The translations under genes were made by a program, and so were the position numbers. Source: Candidatus Nitrosopelagicus brevis (GTDB taxonomy: Archaea; Thermoproteota; Nitrososphaeria; Nitrososphaerales; Nitrosopumilaceae). From it: 64,000 nt of DNA. Below the pieces are notes generated by a model. That model had not been told where the DNA came from, ran no database searches, and worked only from the letters and a program-made list of their open reading frames with translations. The stretch lies in NCBI RefSeq assembly GCF_000812185.1, contig NZ_CP007026.1, positions 1,168,129 to 1,232,128 of the forward strand, given 5' to 3'. Positions 1 through 9,363 of this stretch are shown here, piece by piece (position 1 is the stretch's first letter; the number at the start of each line of letters is the position of its first letter).

Positions 1-180
1 TCCCTCTTCTGTTTTAAAATCCTCATCAAAGTAAATTTTCTTTCCACACCCCTTATCACAATTGTTAAGTTTTTGATTTGAATAATCTGAAAATTTTATT
101 CTTTTCGGAAGTTTTTCTTTGTCACATGTGGTGCAAAATTCACCGTTCATTCGGTCGTTACATGTAGGACAAAATTTCAT
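1..180 (-). CDS. Zinc-ribbon protein, C-terminus cut by window edge
   Basis: Only the first 60 codons are inside the window. The protein begins MKFCPTC and shows CPTC and CTTC pairs, followed by a second Cys-containing segment (NNCDKGCGKK), so it should bind one or two zinc ions. The opening resembles the N-terminus of transcription factor S (also MKFCPTC in this window, at 36459), but what follows differs, so I do not call it TFS. Its ATG shares one base with the stop codon of the upstream aglB (TAATG), which implies translational coupling. The function is unknown. Confidence 0.75.
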   Translation of the reverse strand, partial: MKFCPTCNDRMNGEFCTTCDKEKLPKRIKFSDYSNQKLNNCDKGCGKKIYFDEDFKTEEG

Positions 181-2453
181 TAGTTCTGAGGATTATAATC
201 ATGATTAATTTTATAAATTAAAACTGCTGACATAGCTCCTTGTTGTTGACTGTAGAAACTTGGGGATGCATATACTAAATAGAATGGATCACTTTCAGGA
301 TCTTTAAATTTTAAATCATTAACATAAACAGGAATTAGACCATTCTGATATACATCAAATGCTCTACCTGTACTAGGTTCAACATACTTGTATATTGAAA
401 AAGGAGTTAACAATCCGAGTGTACTGTTTTCCATATAATATGGAGTTGGAGTAATATTATCATTTTCAATCATTTTAGAAACTGGATGATTAGAGATTGC
501 GGTAAACCAAGTTTTTTTACTTTCATCACCTCCACCTTCAAGAGTATAGAAAGGTACGTTAGAATTTTCTGAATAGAATCTTTCACCAGCAATGTAGATA
601 ACAACATAATCTGCATCCATTCCTTGTAAAATTGGATGGCAACTTCGTTCAGGAACACCTAACTCTTGTGCTTCTTTTTTGAATATTTGTTTGCATGACT
701 TATCAAATGTCATTTCTAATGTAGGATCTTTAATCATTCCCCATAATTTTATATTTTCTTGACCAATATACTGTGAAACATCCTCAGTATAATGCGATTT
801 TAGTATATGCCATGAATTTTCAGGAGTTGTAATTAATGCATAACCAATTTTTTTGATTTGCCAATCAATTAGTGTTGCATTATCAGCTAAAGTTGTACGT
901 TCACTTAAGGTAGTAATCCAGTATCCATAATCCCACCATGATGCAATTATTGCATCTTCAGGAGTATTTTGTTTTAACCATAATGTTGCATCTTTCCAGT
1001 CATTAGATGAAAAATTGGTGAATGAAGAACCGCCATTTAGTATAGATGGCGTGAAGTCAGCCCATGTTAACCAGTTATTATTTTCAGGCATAGTCATAGG
1101 TATAATGAATAAAATAATAATTACAGCTGGAAATATTATCTTTGTAAAGTTTTGTTTATTCTGTTCAAATATTTTTTGTGTTAAGATTGTTAATCCAATA
1201 GAACCTAAAATTATGATTCCAACAGATGCAAATAATTCTAATCTAATAAATGCCGAACTAATATAGATAGCAACAATACTACTACAAATAGCAAAAATTC
1301 TCATGTCGGTTTTTAGATTAATTGTTTTTTTGGAGAAAAGAAACCATATTCCAATTACAGAAAAAATAAGAAAAACCGACAAAAATGTAAATGATAATGA
1401 TAAACTTGTAGTCATATGTTCTGCAACTGAATCAGTCAAAGTATCCTGGGTAGTTAAGAAAGGATTTACAGCGTTAAGATATCTAAATGAAGGTAACCCA
1501 ATAATTCCAGAACTTGCTATACCTATACCTGATGTGACAAATGAGATTAAAACTATTGCACAATTACGAATTTTTGCACGTTCACTACTAAATTTCATAA
1601 CAATACCTGCAATAATTATGAATATTGTTGGAAGTAAAAGTGCCAATCCAGCGTAACCAATTATGAAGGTAGTTGTTCTTTCAAATACTAAAGAAAATAA
1701 TATTACTGATGTTGAAAATGATGGAGCTGCCCACATTATGAAATTATCTTTATTTTTAAAGAATGGTAATGAAAAATAGAATAATACAATAGGTATAACA
1801 AAAAACAGAATTCCACCCCAAGCAGATAATCCTAACGATAAAAATAATCCAGCTATGATTAATTTAATTAAGGATATTTTTCCTTTGTTGAATTTTATTC
1901 CTGAAACAAAAAGGTACATTGCTATGAATGCAAAAAATAAACCTAGTGGTTCGGATTTAAACCAACCAATTAATCCTCTTGAAAAAATTGGAACAGATAC
2001 TGAAAAAATTAATGCTGCAAATAATCCAGCAGTAGTTCCACCTAAAACACGAACAAATGCAAAAACAACAATTGCAGTTAATGAACCAATAACTAATGGA
2101 AAAAGTATTGTGAAATTATAAAGAGATGAACCAAAATTGAAAATTGGATACAGAAATGCAGCTGTAAGATGAAGTGTGACTTGTGATGTTTCAGATACAT
2201 TTCTGCCGAATGGATGCCAAGTTTTTTCGTCAATCCAATTAAAATAAGCATCAGTTCCATTATCTAAAATGTATTCAGTTGCTCTAAAATTAAAAAATGG
2301 ATCAAATTCAAATAATTCAAAACCGTATGAGCTAGGACCAGAGCGAATTAACATTCCAATTGAAACGGCAAGGACTAGTACTCCAATTACTAGTAAGTGT
2401 TGTAATCTAAAATCAAAAGTACCAACTGTAAATAATTTCTGATTAGATACCAT
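180..2453 (-). CDS. aglB: Oligosaccharyltransferase AglB (STT3 family)
   Basis: This is the membrane enzyme that transfers a lipid-linked glycan to Asn in exported proteins such as S-layer and archaellum proteins. The 757-aa protein has about a dozen hydrophobic helices over residues 20-450, then a soluble C-terminal domain. The STT3 signature WWDYG is present (ASWWDYGYWITTL), and the first external loop carries the acidic EFDPFFNFR motif expected to bind metal and the lipid phosphate. Length is normal for a short archaeal AglB. A TATA-like element about 27 bp upstream of the ATG supports the start. It is followed without a gap by the zinc-ribbon gene. Family assignment is secure; the glycan is unknown. 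Confidence 0.93.
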   Translation of the reverse strand: MVSNQKLFTVGTFDFRLQHLLVIGVLVLAVSIGMLIRSGPSSYGFELFEFDPFFNFRATEYILDNGTDAYFNWIDEKTWHPFGRNVSETSQVTLHLTAAFLYPIFNFGSSLYNFTILFPLVIGSLTAIVVFAFVRVLGGTTAGLFAALIFSVSVPIFSRGLIGWFKSEPLGLFFAFIAMYLFVSGIKFNKGKISLIKLIIAGLFLSLGLSAWGGILFFVIPIVLFYFSLPFFKNKDNFIMWAAPSFSTSVILFSLVFERTTTFIIGYAGLALLLPTIFIIIAGIVMKFSSERAKIRNCAIVLISFVTSGIGIASSGIIGLPSFRYLNAVNPFLTTQDTLTDSVAEHMTTSLSLSFTFLSVFLIFSVIGIWFLFSKKTINLKTDMRIFAICSSIVAIYISSAFIRLELFASVGIIILGSIGLTILTQKIFEQNKQNFTKIIFPAVIIILFIIPMTMPENNNWLTWADFTPSILNGGSSFTNFSSNDWKDATLWLKQNTPEDAIIASWWDYGYWITTLSERTTLADNATLIDWQIKKIGYALITTPENSWHILKSHYTEDVSQYIGQENIKLWGMIKDPTLEMTFDKSCKQIFKKEAQELGVPERSCHPILQGMDADYVVIYIAGERFYSENSNVPFYTLEGGGDESKKTWFTAISNHPVSKMIENDNITPTPYYMENSTLGLLTPFSIYKYVEPSTGRAFDVYQNGLIPVYVNDLKFKDPESDPFYLVYASPSFYSQQQGAMSAVLIYKINHDYNPQN

Positions 2454-2493
2454 GATTCAATTCAATTTTGATACTTATTTACAGTTTATTGCA

Positions 2494-2919
2494 CTATGGC
2501 GCAAAAGTACCAGTCAATTTGGCCTCGGCAATAATGTGACCTTTCATTGCATCTTCTAATTCCTGTTTTGAAAAACCTTCTTTCAGTTCTAATTCCGTAT
2601 CTAATGCATATGCTTTGAAGACGTACGTGTGTCTTCCATCTGGAGGTGCAGGTCCACCATAACCAATTTCATCAAAATCAGTTTTACCTTCTACTGGAGA
2701 AGATTCAGTTAGATTATGATATTGTAACCAATGAAGCCAAACTTTCCCTACTGCACCCATTGCATCTGGATCGTCCATGATTAATGCCAACGTTGTTGTG
2801 CTAGATGGCGGACGATTAAATGAAATATTTGGTTCTTCGTTTTCAAATTTGTAACCAAATTTCTTTGGAATTTCTGCTCCTTCATCAAAATCCGAACAAG
2901 TGATAGAGAAATCAGACAT
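2494..2919 (-). CDS. PEBP-family protein (YbhB/YbcL, Raf kinase inhibitor-like)
   Basis: This is a 141-aa single-domain phosphatidylethanolamine-binding-protein fold. Family motifs are clear: the DPDAMG segment with nearby VWLHWLQYHN, and GYGGPAPPDGRHTYVFKAYA near the ligand pocket. There is no signal peptide, so it should be cytoplasmic. The biochemical role of archaeal members is not established; the name comes from eukaryotic relatives that bind phospholipid head groups and regulate kinases. It lies 40 bp from aglB on the same strand and may have its own promoter. Confidence 0.88.
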   Translation of the reverse strand: MSDFSITCSDFDEGAEIPKKFGYKFENEEPNISFNRPPSSTTTLALIMDDPDAMGAVGKVWLHWLQYHNLTESSPVEGKTDFDEIGYGGPAPPDGRHTYVFKAYALDTELELKEGFSKQELEDAMKGHIIAEAKLTGTFAP

Positions 2920-2954
2920 AATTCATTAAACTATTATTTTTAAAATAAAGTTTT

Positions 2955-3323
2955 CTAGTTCTCAAGTACAATCTTATCATTATGAATAGATAAAATTGAA
3001 CTTCCTGATTGTTTAATTTTATTTTTCAGTTCTTTGTCCATTGTAGCTACAATACTTCTATTTTCTTTGATAAAATCAAGAATTGCTGCATCAGCATTAC
3101 TGCCATCAATGTCATTTGTTTTAAAATTTTTAATAAAATCTAGTGTTTGTTCTGAAATAATTTTTTTATCTGGATCACCTGCAAGATGTTCTAATTCTTT
3201 TTTAACAATTTTAGGAACAATGAAGGATAGAGTACCAATTTCCGTCTCTATAGAATCAATATTTTTTATTCTATGAGTAGCAAAATGAATTAAAAAACTA
3301 GTATCAGAGATTACCTTAACCAA
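2955..3323 (-). CDS. PIN-domain protein, probable ribonuclease
   Basis: The 122-aa protein starts VKVISDTSFLIHFA, the first conserved Asp of PIN nucleases. It has a central Glu (KKELEHLAG), a DADAAILDF-like acidic segment (ADAAILDFIKE) and a late Asp (VATMDKELKNKI), giving the usual four acidic metal ligands. It overlaps the end of the aIF2-gamma gene by 8 bp, so the two are translated together. No antitoxin-like gene is adjacent, so a VapC toxin role is unlikely. A role in rRNA processing or RNA turnover linked to translation, as for Fcf1/Nob1-type PIN proteins, is plausible but is inference from the neighbour. Confidence 0.8.
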   Translation of the reverse strand: MVKVISDTSFLIHFATHRIKNIDSIETEIGTLSFIVPKIVKKELEHLAGDPDKKIISEQTLDFIKNFKTNDIDGSNADAAILDFIKENRSIVATMDKELKNKIKQSGSSILSIHNDKIVLEN

Positions 3324-4578
3324 TTATTCCAGCACCGATTAATCTCCATCTATCAGCGATTCTTCTACTAATTGCAACATTACTTTTTTCAAACAAACAT
3401 GCAGGGCGTCTTAATGTTACTTCAATATCAGTTTCTTTGACTTTTGTAACCTTTCCAGGAATTGGTGCAGTACCAATGTTTAGCCTCAACATCTCACCCA
3501 TGTTAATTGGAGCAATTTTTTCATTACTTGCAGAACCAACTGCTGAATCAAACAAACTGACCTTTAGTTTTGCAACATCAGAATTTTCTGGTAAGGCATC
3601 AGGCTTACCAATCACAGAACCAATGAATGAATCACCACGTGTTAGATTTGGATCAAGTTTGGTTCCAATTGCAACCAACCCACCAGGTTTAACATTGTCA
3701 ACCGTACCTGCACCAGTACCTAAAGAAACAATTTCAGTGATTAACGGTTCATAATTTTTTTTCTTTTCATTTAACAATCCAGGTTTAATTTCAATTTCAT
3801 CACCAATGTTAAATTGACCTTCAGTTAAACTTCCTCCAATTACTCCACCTTTGATATTTGTAATTTTTGAACCAGGTTTGTTAATATCAAATGAACGTAA
3901 AACATGCATTACAGGAGATGTTTTAGTATCATGTTCTGGTGTTTTTATTTCAGTTTCGATTGAATAAATGAGTGCATCTAAATTTAGATTAGCTTGTGCA
4001 GAAACAGGGATTACAGGAGATTTTGCTGCATTTGTACCTTTGATGAATTTTGAAATATCAGAATAATTACTCATTGCTTCTTTGTACGTGATTAGATCAA
4101 CTTTGTTTTGAACTACAACAATTTGCTTAATTCCTAATGTTTGAAGTGCTAAGAGATGTTCTTTACTTTGCATTTGTGGAACTTTTTCATTTGCAGCAAC
4201 TAGTAAAATAGCACCATCCATTAATGCAGAACCAGACAACATATTTGCCATCAAACTTTCGTGTCCAGGACTGTCTACAAAACTAACTACTCTACTTAGT
4301 TCTCCTTCCTGTTTACAATTCGGGCATTTAGGTGATGTAGAATAATTTGTTGGTGGTTCACAATCAGGACATTTGTAAAATGCTGCATCAGAATAACCGA
4401 CTCGAATTGTAATTCCTCTTTTCAATTCTTGACTATGAACACTAGTCCATTTTCCTGTTAGTGCTTGAATTAAACTAGTTTTTCCATGATCTACGTGACC
4501 AGCAGTACCAATATTCACACATGGTTGATTACCATATTTTTTTACGTACGAGTCAGGAAGTGAATCTTTCCAATGCAT
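3316..4578 (-). CDS. eif2g: Translation initiation factor aIF2 subunit gamma
   Basis: This is the GTPase subunit of archaeal aIF2, which brings initiator Met-tRNA to the small ribosomal subunit. The 420-aa protein has the P-loop GTAGHVDHGKTSL at residues 23-35, switch I RGIT, a zinc-binding loop (CPDCEPP then CPNC), DSPGHE and NKVD. Domains II and III follow to the C-terminus. Length is typical of the family. The SelB and EF-Tu alternatives are excluded by the zinc knuckle and overall layout. The ATG at 4578 is the first codon of the conserved region, and the downstream PIN gene overlaps the 3' end. Confidence 0.96.
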   Translation of the reverse strand: MHWKDSLPDSYVKKYGNQPCVNIGTAGHVDHGKTSLIQALTGKWTSVHSQELKRGITIRVGYSDAAFYKCPDCEPPTNYSTSPKCPNCKQEGELSRVVSFVDSPGHESLMANMLSGSALMDGAILLVAANEKVPQMQSKEHLLALQTLGIKQIVVVQNKVDLITYKEAMSNYSDISKFIKGTNAAKSPVIPVSAQANLNLDALIYSIETEIKTPEHDTKTSPVMHVLRSFDINKPGSKITNIKGGVIGGSLTEGQFNIGDEIEIKPGLLNEKKKNYEPLITEIVSLGTGAGTVDNVKPGGLVAIGTKLDPNLTRGDSFIGSVIGKPDALPENSDVAKLKVSLFDSAVGSASNEKIAPINMGEMLRLNIGTAPIPGKVTKVKETDIEVTLRRPACLFEKSNVAISRRIADRWRLIGAGIIG

Positions 4579-4626
4579 AATAAAATTACAAATCGAGAGT
4601 ATGTTAATTTATGCATTAAATTTTGA

Positions 4627-5940
4627 TTATTGGGATTTTTTACTCATCATTGGCAATTTTCCTTTCTTGTATAGAATTCCAATAATTGCTCCGATAATGA
4701 CTACTGCTGCAATTGCACCCATTGGAGAATCTCCCTCTTCTGTATCTAGTATAGACAATGCGGAAACATCAATGGTTGTATCATATGATAAAATGTGTTC
4801 TTCTCTCATAGAATCTTTGTATCTAACTTCAATTGTAATGTCATGCTCACCAGTTAGCGATACACCTTCAAAATCAATTGGAATGTTGAATGGAACAGGA
4901 CTGTCAGGCTCTATTTCATCAATGTACTGTGTTGATTCTTTAATGTTAGAGTCTCCTCTTGCTTTTAGAGTAACAAATCCAAACAATCCATCACTATTTC
5001 CTTCATTTAGAATTTCACCAATTACTGTTTGTTTTCCAGATAAATCAATTACCTTAACACCATAAATTGATGGATCAACTAATCCATTAATGTAAAAGTC
5101 AGTAACTCGGGTAACAGTTTCTAATTCACCATGAGCATCATAATATGATATTGTCATAGGAAGATGTAATGGTTCATTTTTGACCGTTTCTGGAACAAAT
5201 ACTTTCAATGAAAATGTTACAGATGATTGTGGAGGAATTGTTCCAACATCCCAATGTGTTTGATCAAAGATTACATTTTCTAAATTCGTAACAGATGATG
5301 AAGTAGATGCAACAGATGTTTGATCGTTCTGTAAAACAATATCTACATTATTCAATGGTGCACTACCTGCATTTGAGATTTCAATTACCACATCATTATT
5401 TGTAATTGATGTTAGAGCCCCAGAAATAGGTCTGAGATTAACTATACTATCACCAGTTAGTTTGAATGTGAAAGCAAAGTTTTCACTTCGCTCACCAGAT
5501 TCACGTAATCTTGAAAATGTAAGGTCAATAGTTCCAGAATAATCTTTGATAGGTGCTTTGTCTGAAACATCAACAAAGAATGTTAAAGCAAATGTATTAC
5601 CAGCTGAAGCTTTTTGATCATTGTCAGCCATCATGGCAACTCCTCTTCCACTAGGAGATTGGTATGCCGCAGGAAGAGAAAGTTTTCCTTTGATTCCAGT
5701 GATATCTTGTGTTCCCACATTGCTCATTATCACTGTAAATGGAACATTTTTGTCACCTGGTGCAACTTCAATTTTATTTCCTTCAGTTCCAAAGTATGCA
5801 TCTAGGAATTTTATACTAATCACAAAGTCTCTTAATACACCTAGAGGTGCATCAGCTGGACCAAGTCTTTCTCCAAATGATAAAGGAGTGAGTGAGCTTA
5901 CCATCAAAAATCCTAAAAACACTATAACGAATTTGTTCAT
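4627..5940 (-). CDS. Exported, membrane-anchored CARDB-like protein of ABC operon
   Basis: The 437-aa protein has an N-terminal signal peptide (VFLGFLMVSSLTPLSFG), repeated beta-rich segments resembling CARDB/COG1361 S-layer-type domains (for example GDKNVPFTVIMSNVGTQDIT), and a C-terminal membrane helix (AIAAVVIIGAIIGILY) followed by a Lys-rich tail. It should sit outside the membrane, anchored at its C-terminus. It is the last gene of a three-gene operon with a MacB-like ATPase and permease, and its ATG overlaps the ATPase stop by 4 bp. It may act as the extracellular partner or substrate receptor of that transporter; this rests on position only. Confidence 0.8.
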   Translation of the reverse strand: MNKFVIVFLGFLMVSSLTPLSFGERLGPADAPLGVLRDFVISIKFLDAYFGTEGNKIEVAPGDKNVPFTVIMSNVGTQDITGIKGKLSLPAAYQSPSGRGVAMMADNDQKASAGNTFALTFFVDVSDKAPIKDYSGTIDLTFSRLRESGERSENFAFTFKLTGDSIVNLRPISGALTSITNNDVVIEISNAGSAPLNNVDIVLQNDQTSVASTSSSVTNLENVIFDQTHWDVGTIPPQSSVTFSLKVFVPETVKNEPLHLPMTISYYDAHGELETVTRVTDFYINGLVDPSIYGVKVIDLSGKQTVIGEILNEGNSDGLFGFVTLKARGDSNIKESTQYIDEIEPDSPVPFNIPIDFEGVSLTGEHDITIEVRYKDSMREEHILSYDTTIDVSALSILDTEEGDSPMGAIAAVVIIGAIIGILYKKGKLPMMSKKSQ

Positions 5941-6641
5941 GCAGTTATCTCCATTGTAGTTTCTTCTTCACTGAATGCCTTACCATCTTTAATTGTAATT
6001 ATTCGGTCAACATCTGGGAATTGGTGCTTATCGTGTGTAACAATTATGAAAGTTTGATTCAATTCCTTGGCCATTGTTTTTGCTAGTTTTACAACTTTTC
6101 CAGCTGTCACTGAATCAAGATTTCCTGTTGGTTCGTCAGCCAAAACTATGGTTGGGCGATTTACTAATCCCCTAGCAATTGCAGCCCTTTGTGCTTGTCC
6201 TCCAGAAATTTTGTTAGAACGTTTGTGGATTTGATCCTCTAATCCAACTTTAATCAACAAATCAGTTGCATTTTGGCGTACATCCTCAGAACTTCTCTGT
6301 ATTTGCTGTGGAAGCATAACATTTTCTAAGACGGTCAAATCAGGAAGTAAATTAGCAAATTGGAAAACAAATCCTAATTTTTCATTTCTATATTGTGAAA
6401 CCTGCCCATCATTTAGAGTGGTAGTTTCTTTTCCATCTAAAATTACTTTTCCACTTGTTGGTTTGTCCAGAAGGCCAATCATGTTTAGCAATGTAGATTT
6501 TCCTGAACCTGAACTTCCAACTATTAGAACAAATTCTCCACGTCTAATACTTAATGAGACGTCATCTAATGCCTTTACCTGAGCGTCACCCTCACCAAAT
6601 ATTCTTGAAACATTTTGTAGTTCTAAAACAATATCAGACAT
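5937..6641 (-). CDS. ABC transporter ATP-binding protein (LolD/MacB type)
   Basis: This 234-aa nucleotide-binding subunit has Walker A GSSGSGKST, a Q-loop (FVFQFANLLPDLTVLENVML), the signature SGGQAQRAAIARGL, Walker B IVLADEPTGNLDS and the switch histidine ITHD-like VTHDKH. The LolD/MacB branch is indicated by the LLPDLTVLENV segment and by the FtsX/MacB-type permease directly upstream. It overlaps the permease gene by 8 bp and the exported-protein gene by 4 bp. Such systems usually move lipoproteins, peptides or toxins, or transmit mechanical signals, rather than import solutes. The substrate cannot be read from the sequence. Confidence 0.94.
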   Translation of the reverse strand: MSDIVLELQNVSRIFGEGDAQVKALDDVSLSIRRGEFVLIVGSSGSGKSTLLNMIGLLDKPTSGKVILDGKETTTLNDGQVSQYRNEKLGFVFQFANLLPDLTVLENVMLPQQIQRSSEDVRQNATDLLIKVGLEDQIHKRSNKISGGQAQRAAIARGLVNRPTIVLADEPTGNLDSVTAGKVVKLAKTMAKELNQTFIIVTHDKHQFPDVDRIITIKDGKAFSEEETTMEITA

Positions 6642-7830
6642 TTCTCATAGCCTCCACTGGTTGTAGTTTAGTCGCTCTATAAGAGGGATATATTGAAGCA
6701 AGCATTGCTAAGAAAAAGGCTAAAAGTGCGGTTTCTGCAATTTTTGGCCAGTTATAATTTACCTCAAGTGCTAAACTTCCCCCGAATTGCATATTGGTTT
6801 CTTTTGCATATGTTGTATATGCTAATCCTATTCCGGTTCCTGCACCTGCACCAATTGCACCAATAATCATTCCTTGTAAAATAAAGACCATTAGAATATC
6901 CTTTCTTTTTGCACCAATTGCACGCATGACACCAATTTCTCTAGTTTTACTATTTACAAGCATCATTTGTATAGTAACAATTGCAAAAGCAGAAGAGCCC
7001 ATTCCAAAGTATCCAATTAGATTAATCATTGCAATTCCAGAACGGAATCCTTTGAGTGTTGCCTCAGCAGATTCTTCAATTGTTTGCGCTTTTAGATCAT
7101 CATTTGCATATGCGGCTAGGAATTGTTTTCTAATATCAAGTGCTGCCTCTGGATTTTTCTCATTAAGTTTTACAAAGATAGAATTTGATTCATCTGGTCT
7201 ATCAAGTAGACTTCTCAAACTATCAATGTGAATTATGACACTAGTATCAAATCCTTGTCCACCAGCTGTTTTAGAAATTCCTGTAACTACAAATCTTTTT
7301 GATTCTTCTTCTCCTCCTTGGTTTGTCATAATTAATTTAAGATTATCACCAACTCTTACACCACCAAGATCTTCTGCAACAGTTTCACCGACTACTATTG
7401 AATTTCTAGCATAGACATACTGACCTTCACTAATTGTTGTATGAATTTTTGATGCAAGAATATCAGATACAGGTTCTACACCTACTACTGGAACATCAAA
7501 TTCTTCATTAAATTTTCCCATGCTTCTAAATTCTATGTCTGCACTGCCCGAAAGCCGGGGTGTCGCGGACTGAACCAACGGTACTCTTTCAAACCAATTT
7601 GTATAAACTACATGAGATCTTTCTATTGTTGCTTCTTCTTCATGACTCACAAAGATGTCACCAAATCTGTAATCAGTCATATCACGAATAATTGCATCAT
7701 AAATTCCCTGAAAAATTACAAAATTAACATGAATTACTAAAATTCCAATTGATACAGCAAGAACAGCACCAATTAGACTACCTCTCTTGTTTGCAAGCAT
7801 TCTAGCTGCTAGATTAACCCTATAATCCAT
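6634..7830 (-). CDS. ABC transporter permease (FtsX/MacB family)
   Basis: The 398-aa protein has the MacB/FtsX layout: one N-terminal membrane helix (about residues 18-45), a large extracytoplasmic domain of about 220 residues, then three helices. The conserved NSKTREIGVMRAIGAKRKDI motif precedes the second helix, and the C-terminus is YPSYRATKLQPVEAMRNV, both typical of this family. It is the first gene of the operon. An AT-rich TATA-like element (7849-7859) sits about 25 bp upstream of its ATG, suggesting a leaderless transcript. Confidence 0.92.
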   Translation of the reverse strand: MDYRVNLAARMLANKRGSLIGAVLAVSIGILVIHVNFVIFQGIYDAIIRDMTDYRFGDIFVSHEEEATIERSHVVYTNWFERVPLVQSATPRLSGSADIEFRSMGKFNEEFDVPVVGVEPVSDILASKIHTTISEGQYVYARNSIVVGETVAEDLGGVRVGDNLKLIMTNQGGEEESKRFVVTGISKTAGGQGFDTSVIIHIDSLRSLLDRPDESNSIFVKLNEKNPEAALDIRKQFLAAYANDDLKAQTIEESAEATLKGFRSGIAMINLIGYFGMGSSAFAIVTIQMMLVNSKTREIGVMRAIGAKRKDILMVFILQGMIIGAIGAGAGTGIGLAYTTYAKETNMQFGGSLALEVNYNWPKIAETALLAFFLAMLASIYPSYRATKLQPVEAMRNV

Positions 7831-7945
7831 GTTCTACTATGAAATGTCGAATATATAATACTGATCAGCTATAGTGCTAACATTTAGGACATTATTACCT
7901 AAAAAGGCTAGATTTATTAGATTAACATACTATTTACTTGACATA
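7831..7945. promoter_or_regulatory. Divergent promoter: ABC export operon / Lrp regulator
   Basis: This AT-rich gap separates two divergently transcribed units. For the minus-strand permease, the element ATATATAAT (7850-7858) lies about 24 bp from the ATG. For the plus-strand regulator, GATTTATTAGATT (about 7910-7922) or CATACTATTTA (about 7927-7937) could be the TATA box. The Lrp regulator may control the ABC operon from here, since such proteins often act on the divergent neighbour; that is inference. Confidence 0.5.
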
Positions 7946-8845
7946 TTGGACATTTTAGACATGAAAATTCTCAGTCGATTACTGAATAATTGCAGGAAAC
8001 CAGATAGACAAATCGGGATGGAATTAGGAATTTCCGGAGGAGCAGTTGGTTCAAGGATTAACAAAATGGAAAAGTTAGGAATCATAGAAAAATTTTGTCT
8101 TAAAGTTGAACCACCACTGTTGGGATTAAACATGTTTTACATTGTAGTAAATAGTCAAAACCAAAAAGAAATTATAAAAAATGTAAAGTTAGCTGGAATG
8201 CCATTTGCAATTGTTCCATGTGTTGGTGGAATTACAGTTATTGGTGTAATAGTGAAAGAAGATATGCAACAAAAAATTGAGTTGTTGCAGAAATTAATGG
8301 AAGATGTACGTGTGATGTCAGTTTTTGAAGCAGATAATACAAAAATTACACATAATCTTACTAGAACAGATTTAGAAATTCTGAATGAGTTAATACAAGA
8401 TCCTAGAAAAAGAATTGAGCAGTTATCAAAAGATACTGAATTATCAACAAAAACAATTAACAGAGGATTAGAAAAACTACAAAATAACGAATCAATTCAG
8501 TTTACACTCATATATGATCCTAGCAAAATTGAGGGTTTCTTATGTTATGCAGTAGTAGCTATGACACAAGAGGATATTCCAAAAATGCTCAAGAAATTTG
8601 AAGATGAGTTTGGAGAAGATTATCTAATGACACCATTCTTAGCAAAAAATCAAGTTGTTCTATTTTTGTATAGTGAAAGTATTTTCAAGATGGATGAAAT
8701 GACAGAAAGAGTGGCTAAAGTAGAAGGAACTATAACAACTGAATTATTTATTCCAAAAAAAATAGATATGCCTGAAAAATGGTTAGAAAAAAGATTAGAA
8801 ACGCTAACAAAGTCACAAACATTACATCTTTCTCAGGTAAATTAA
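7946..8845 (+). CDS. Lrp/AsnC-type regulator with two HTH domains
   Basis: The protein starts with an AsnC-type winged helix ([10 protein letters not shown] ... [20 protein letters not shown]), followed by a ligand-binding-like region. It then has a second AsnC-like HTH ([10 protein letters not shown] ... [13 protein letters not shown]) and another C-terminal sensor region. Ordinary Lrp proteins of about 150 aa have one HTH, so this is a tandem form of about 300 aa. I chose the TTG at 7946 because it completes the canonical LDxLDxKIL opening helix; the ATG at 7961 is the alternative. The Nudix gene follows 2 bp after the stop, so they are co-transcribed. The effector is unknown. Confidence 0.83.
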   Translation: MDILDMKILSRLLNNCRKPDRQIGMELGISGGAVGSRINKMEKLGIIEKFCLKVEPPLLGLNMFYIVVNSQNQKEIIKNVKLAGMPFAIVPCVGGITVIGVIVKEDMQQKIELLQKLMEDVRVMSVFEADNTKITHNLTRTDLEILNELIQDPRKRIEQLSKDTELSTKTINRGLEKLQNNESIQFTLIYDPSKIEGFLCYAVVAMTQEDIPKMLKKFEDEFGEDYLMTPFLAKNQVVLFLYSESIFKMDEMTERVAKVEGTITTELFIPKKIDMPEKWLEKRLETLTKSQTLHLSQVN

Positions 8846-8847
8846 AA

Positions 8848-9363
8848 ATGAAAAAAGAAAAACTGTACAAAGGAAAATTGTTTGAAATAAATGCATATCA
8901 TATGCAAGTAGAACATAGAAAAGTTAGACGAGAAGTTATCGAACACCCAGGAGCTGCTGCAATGCTTGCATTTGATGAAAAAGGCAAAGTGCTTTTAGTA
9001 AAACAACATAGATTCCCTCACGGATATATTTTAGAAATTCCAGCTGGAACTTTGGAAAAAGGAGAAAAACCGATTGATTGTGCATATAGGGAAATTATAG
9101 AAGAAACTGGCTACAAGGCCAAAAAGATGACTAAATTAGTCTCATATTTCCCTTCAGTAGGCTATAACAAAGAGGAAATTCACATTTTTGTTGCATCAGG
9201 AACAAAAAAGGAGTTTGACTTGAAACTAGATAATGATGAGTTCATCACAGTTGTAAAAATGGATATTAAAAGATTAATTGGAATGATTAAAGCTGGAAAA
9301 ATTATTGATTCCAAAACAATTTGTGCAGTAATGATTTATGCTGCAAAGAAAAAATTACTATAA
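8848..9363 (+). CDS. Nudix hydrolase, ADP-ribose pyrophosphatase type
   Basis: The 171-aa protein carries a full Nudix box, G-x5-E-x7-REIIEETGY, starting at GTLEKGEKP, preceded by the LEIPAG motif typical of ADP-ribose pyrophosphatases. The likely reaction is hydrolysis of ADP-ribose or a related nucleoside diphosphate sugar. I chose the ATG at 8848, two bases after the regulator stop; an in-frame extension upstream would overlap the regulator and adds no conserved sequence. It ends directly against the convergent PhoU gene with no spacer. Substrate specificity is not certain. Confidence 0.9.
   Translation: MKKEKLYKGKLFEINAYHMQVEHRKVRREVIEHPGAAAMLAFDEKGKVLLVKQHRFPHGYILEIPAGTLEKGEKPIDCAYREIIEETGYKAKKMTKLVSYFPSVGYNKEEIHIFVASGTKKEFDLKLDNDEFITVVKMDIKRLIGMIKAGKIIDSKTICAVMIYAAKKKLL

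Noticed and set aside
2955..3323. VapC-type toxin
   Set aside because: No antitoxin gene lies next to it; it overlaps the aIF2-gamma gene instead, which suggests a housekeeping role.
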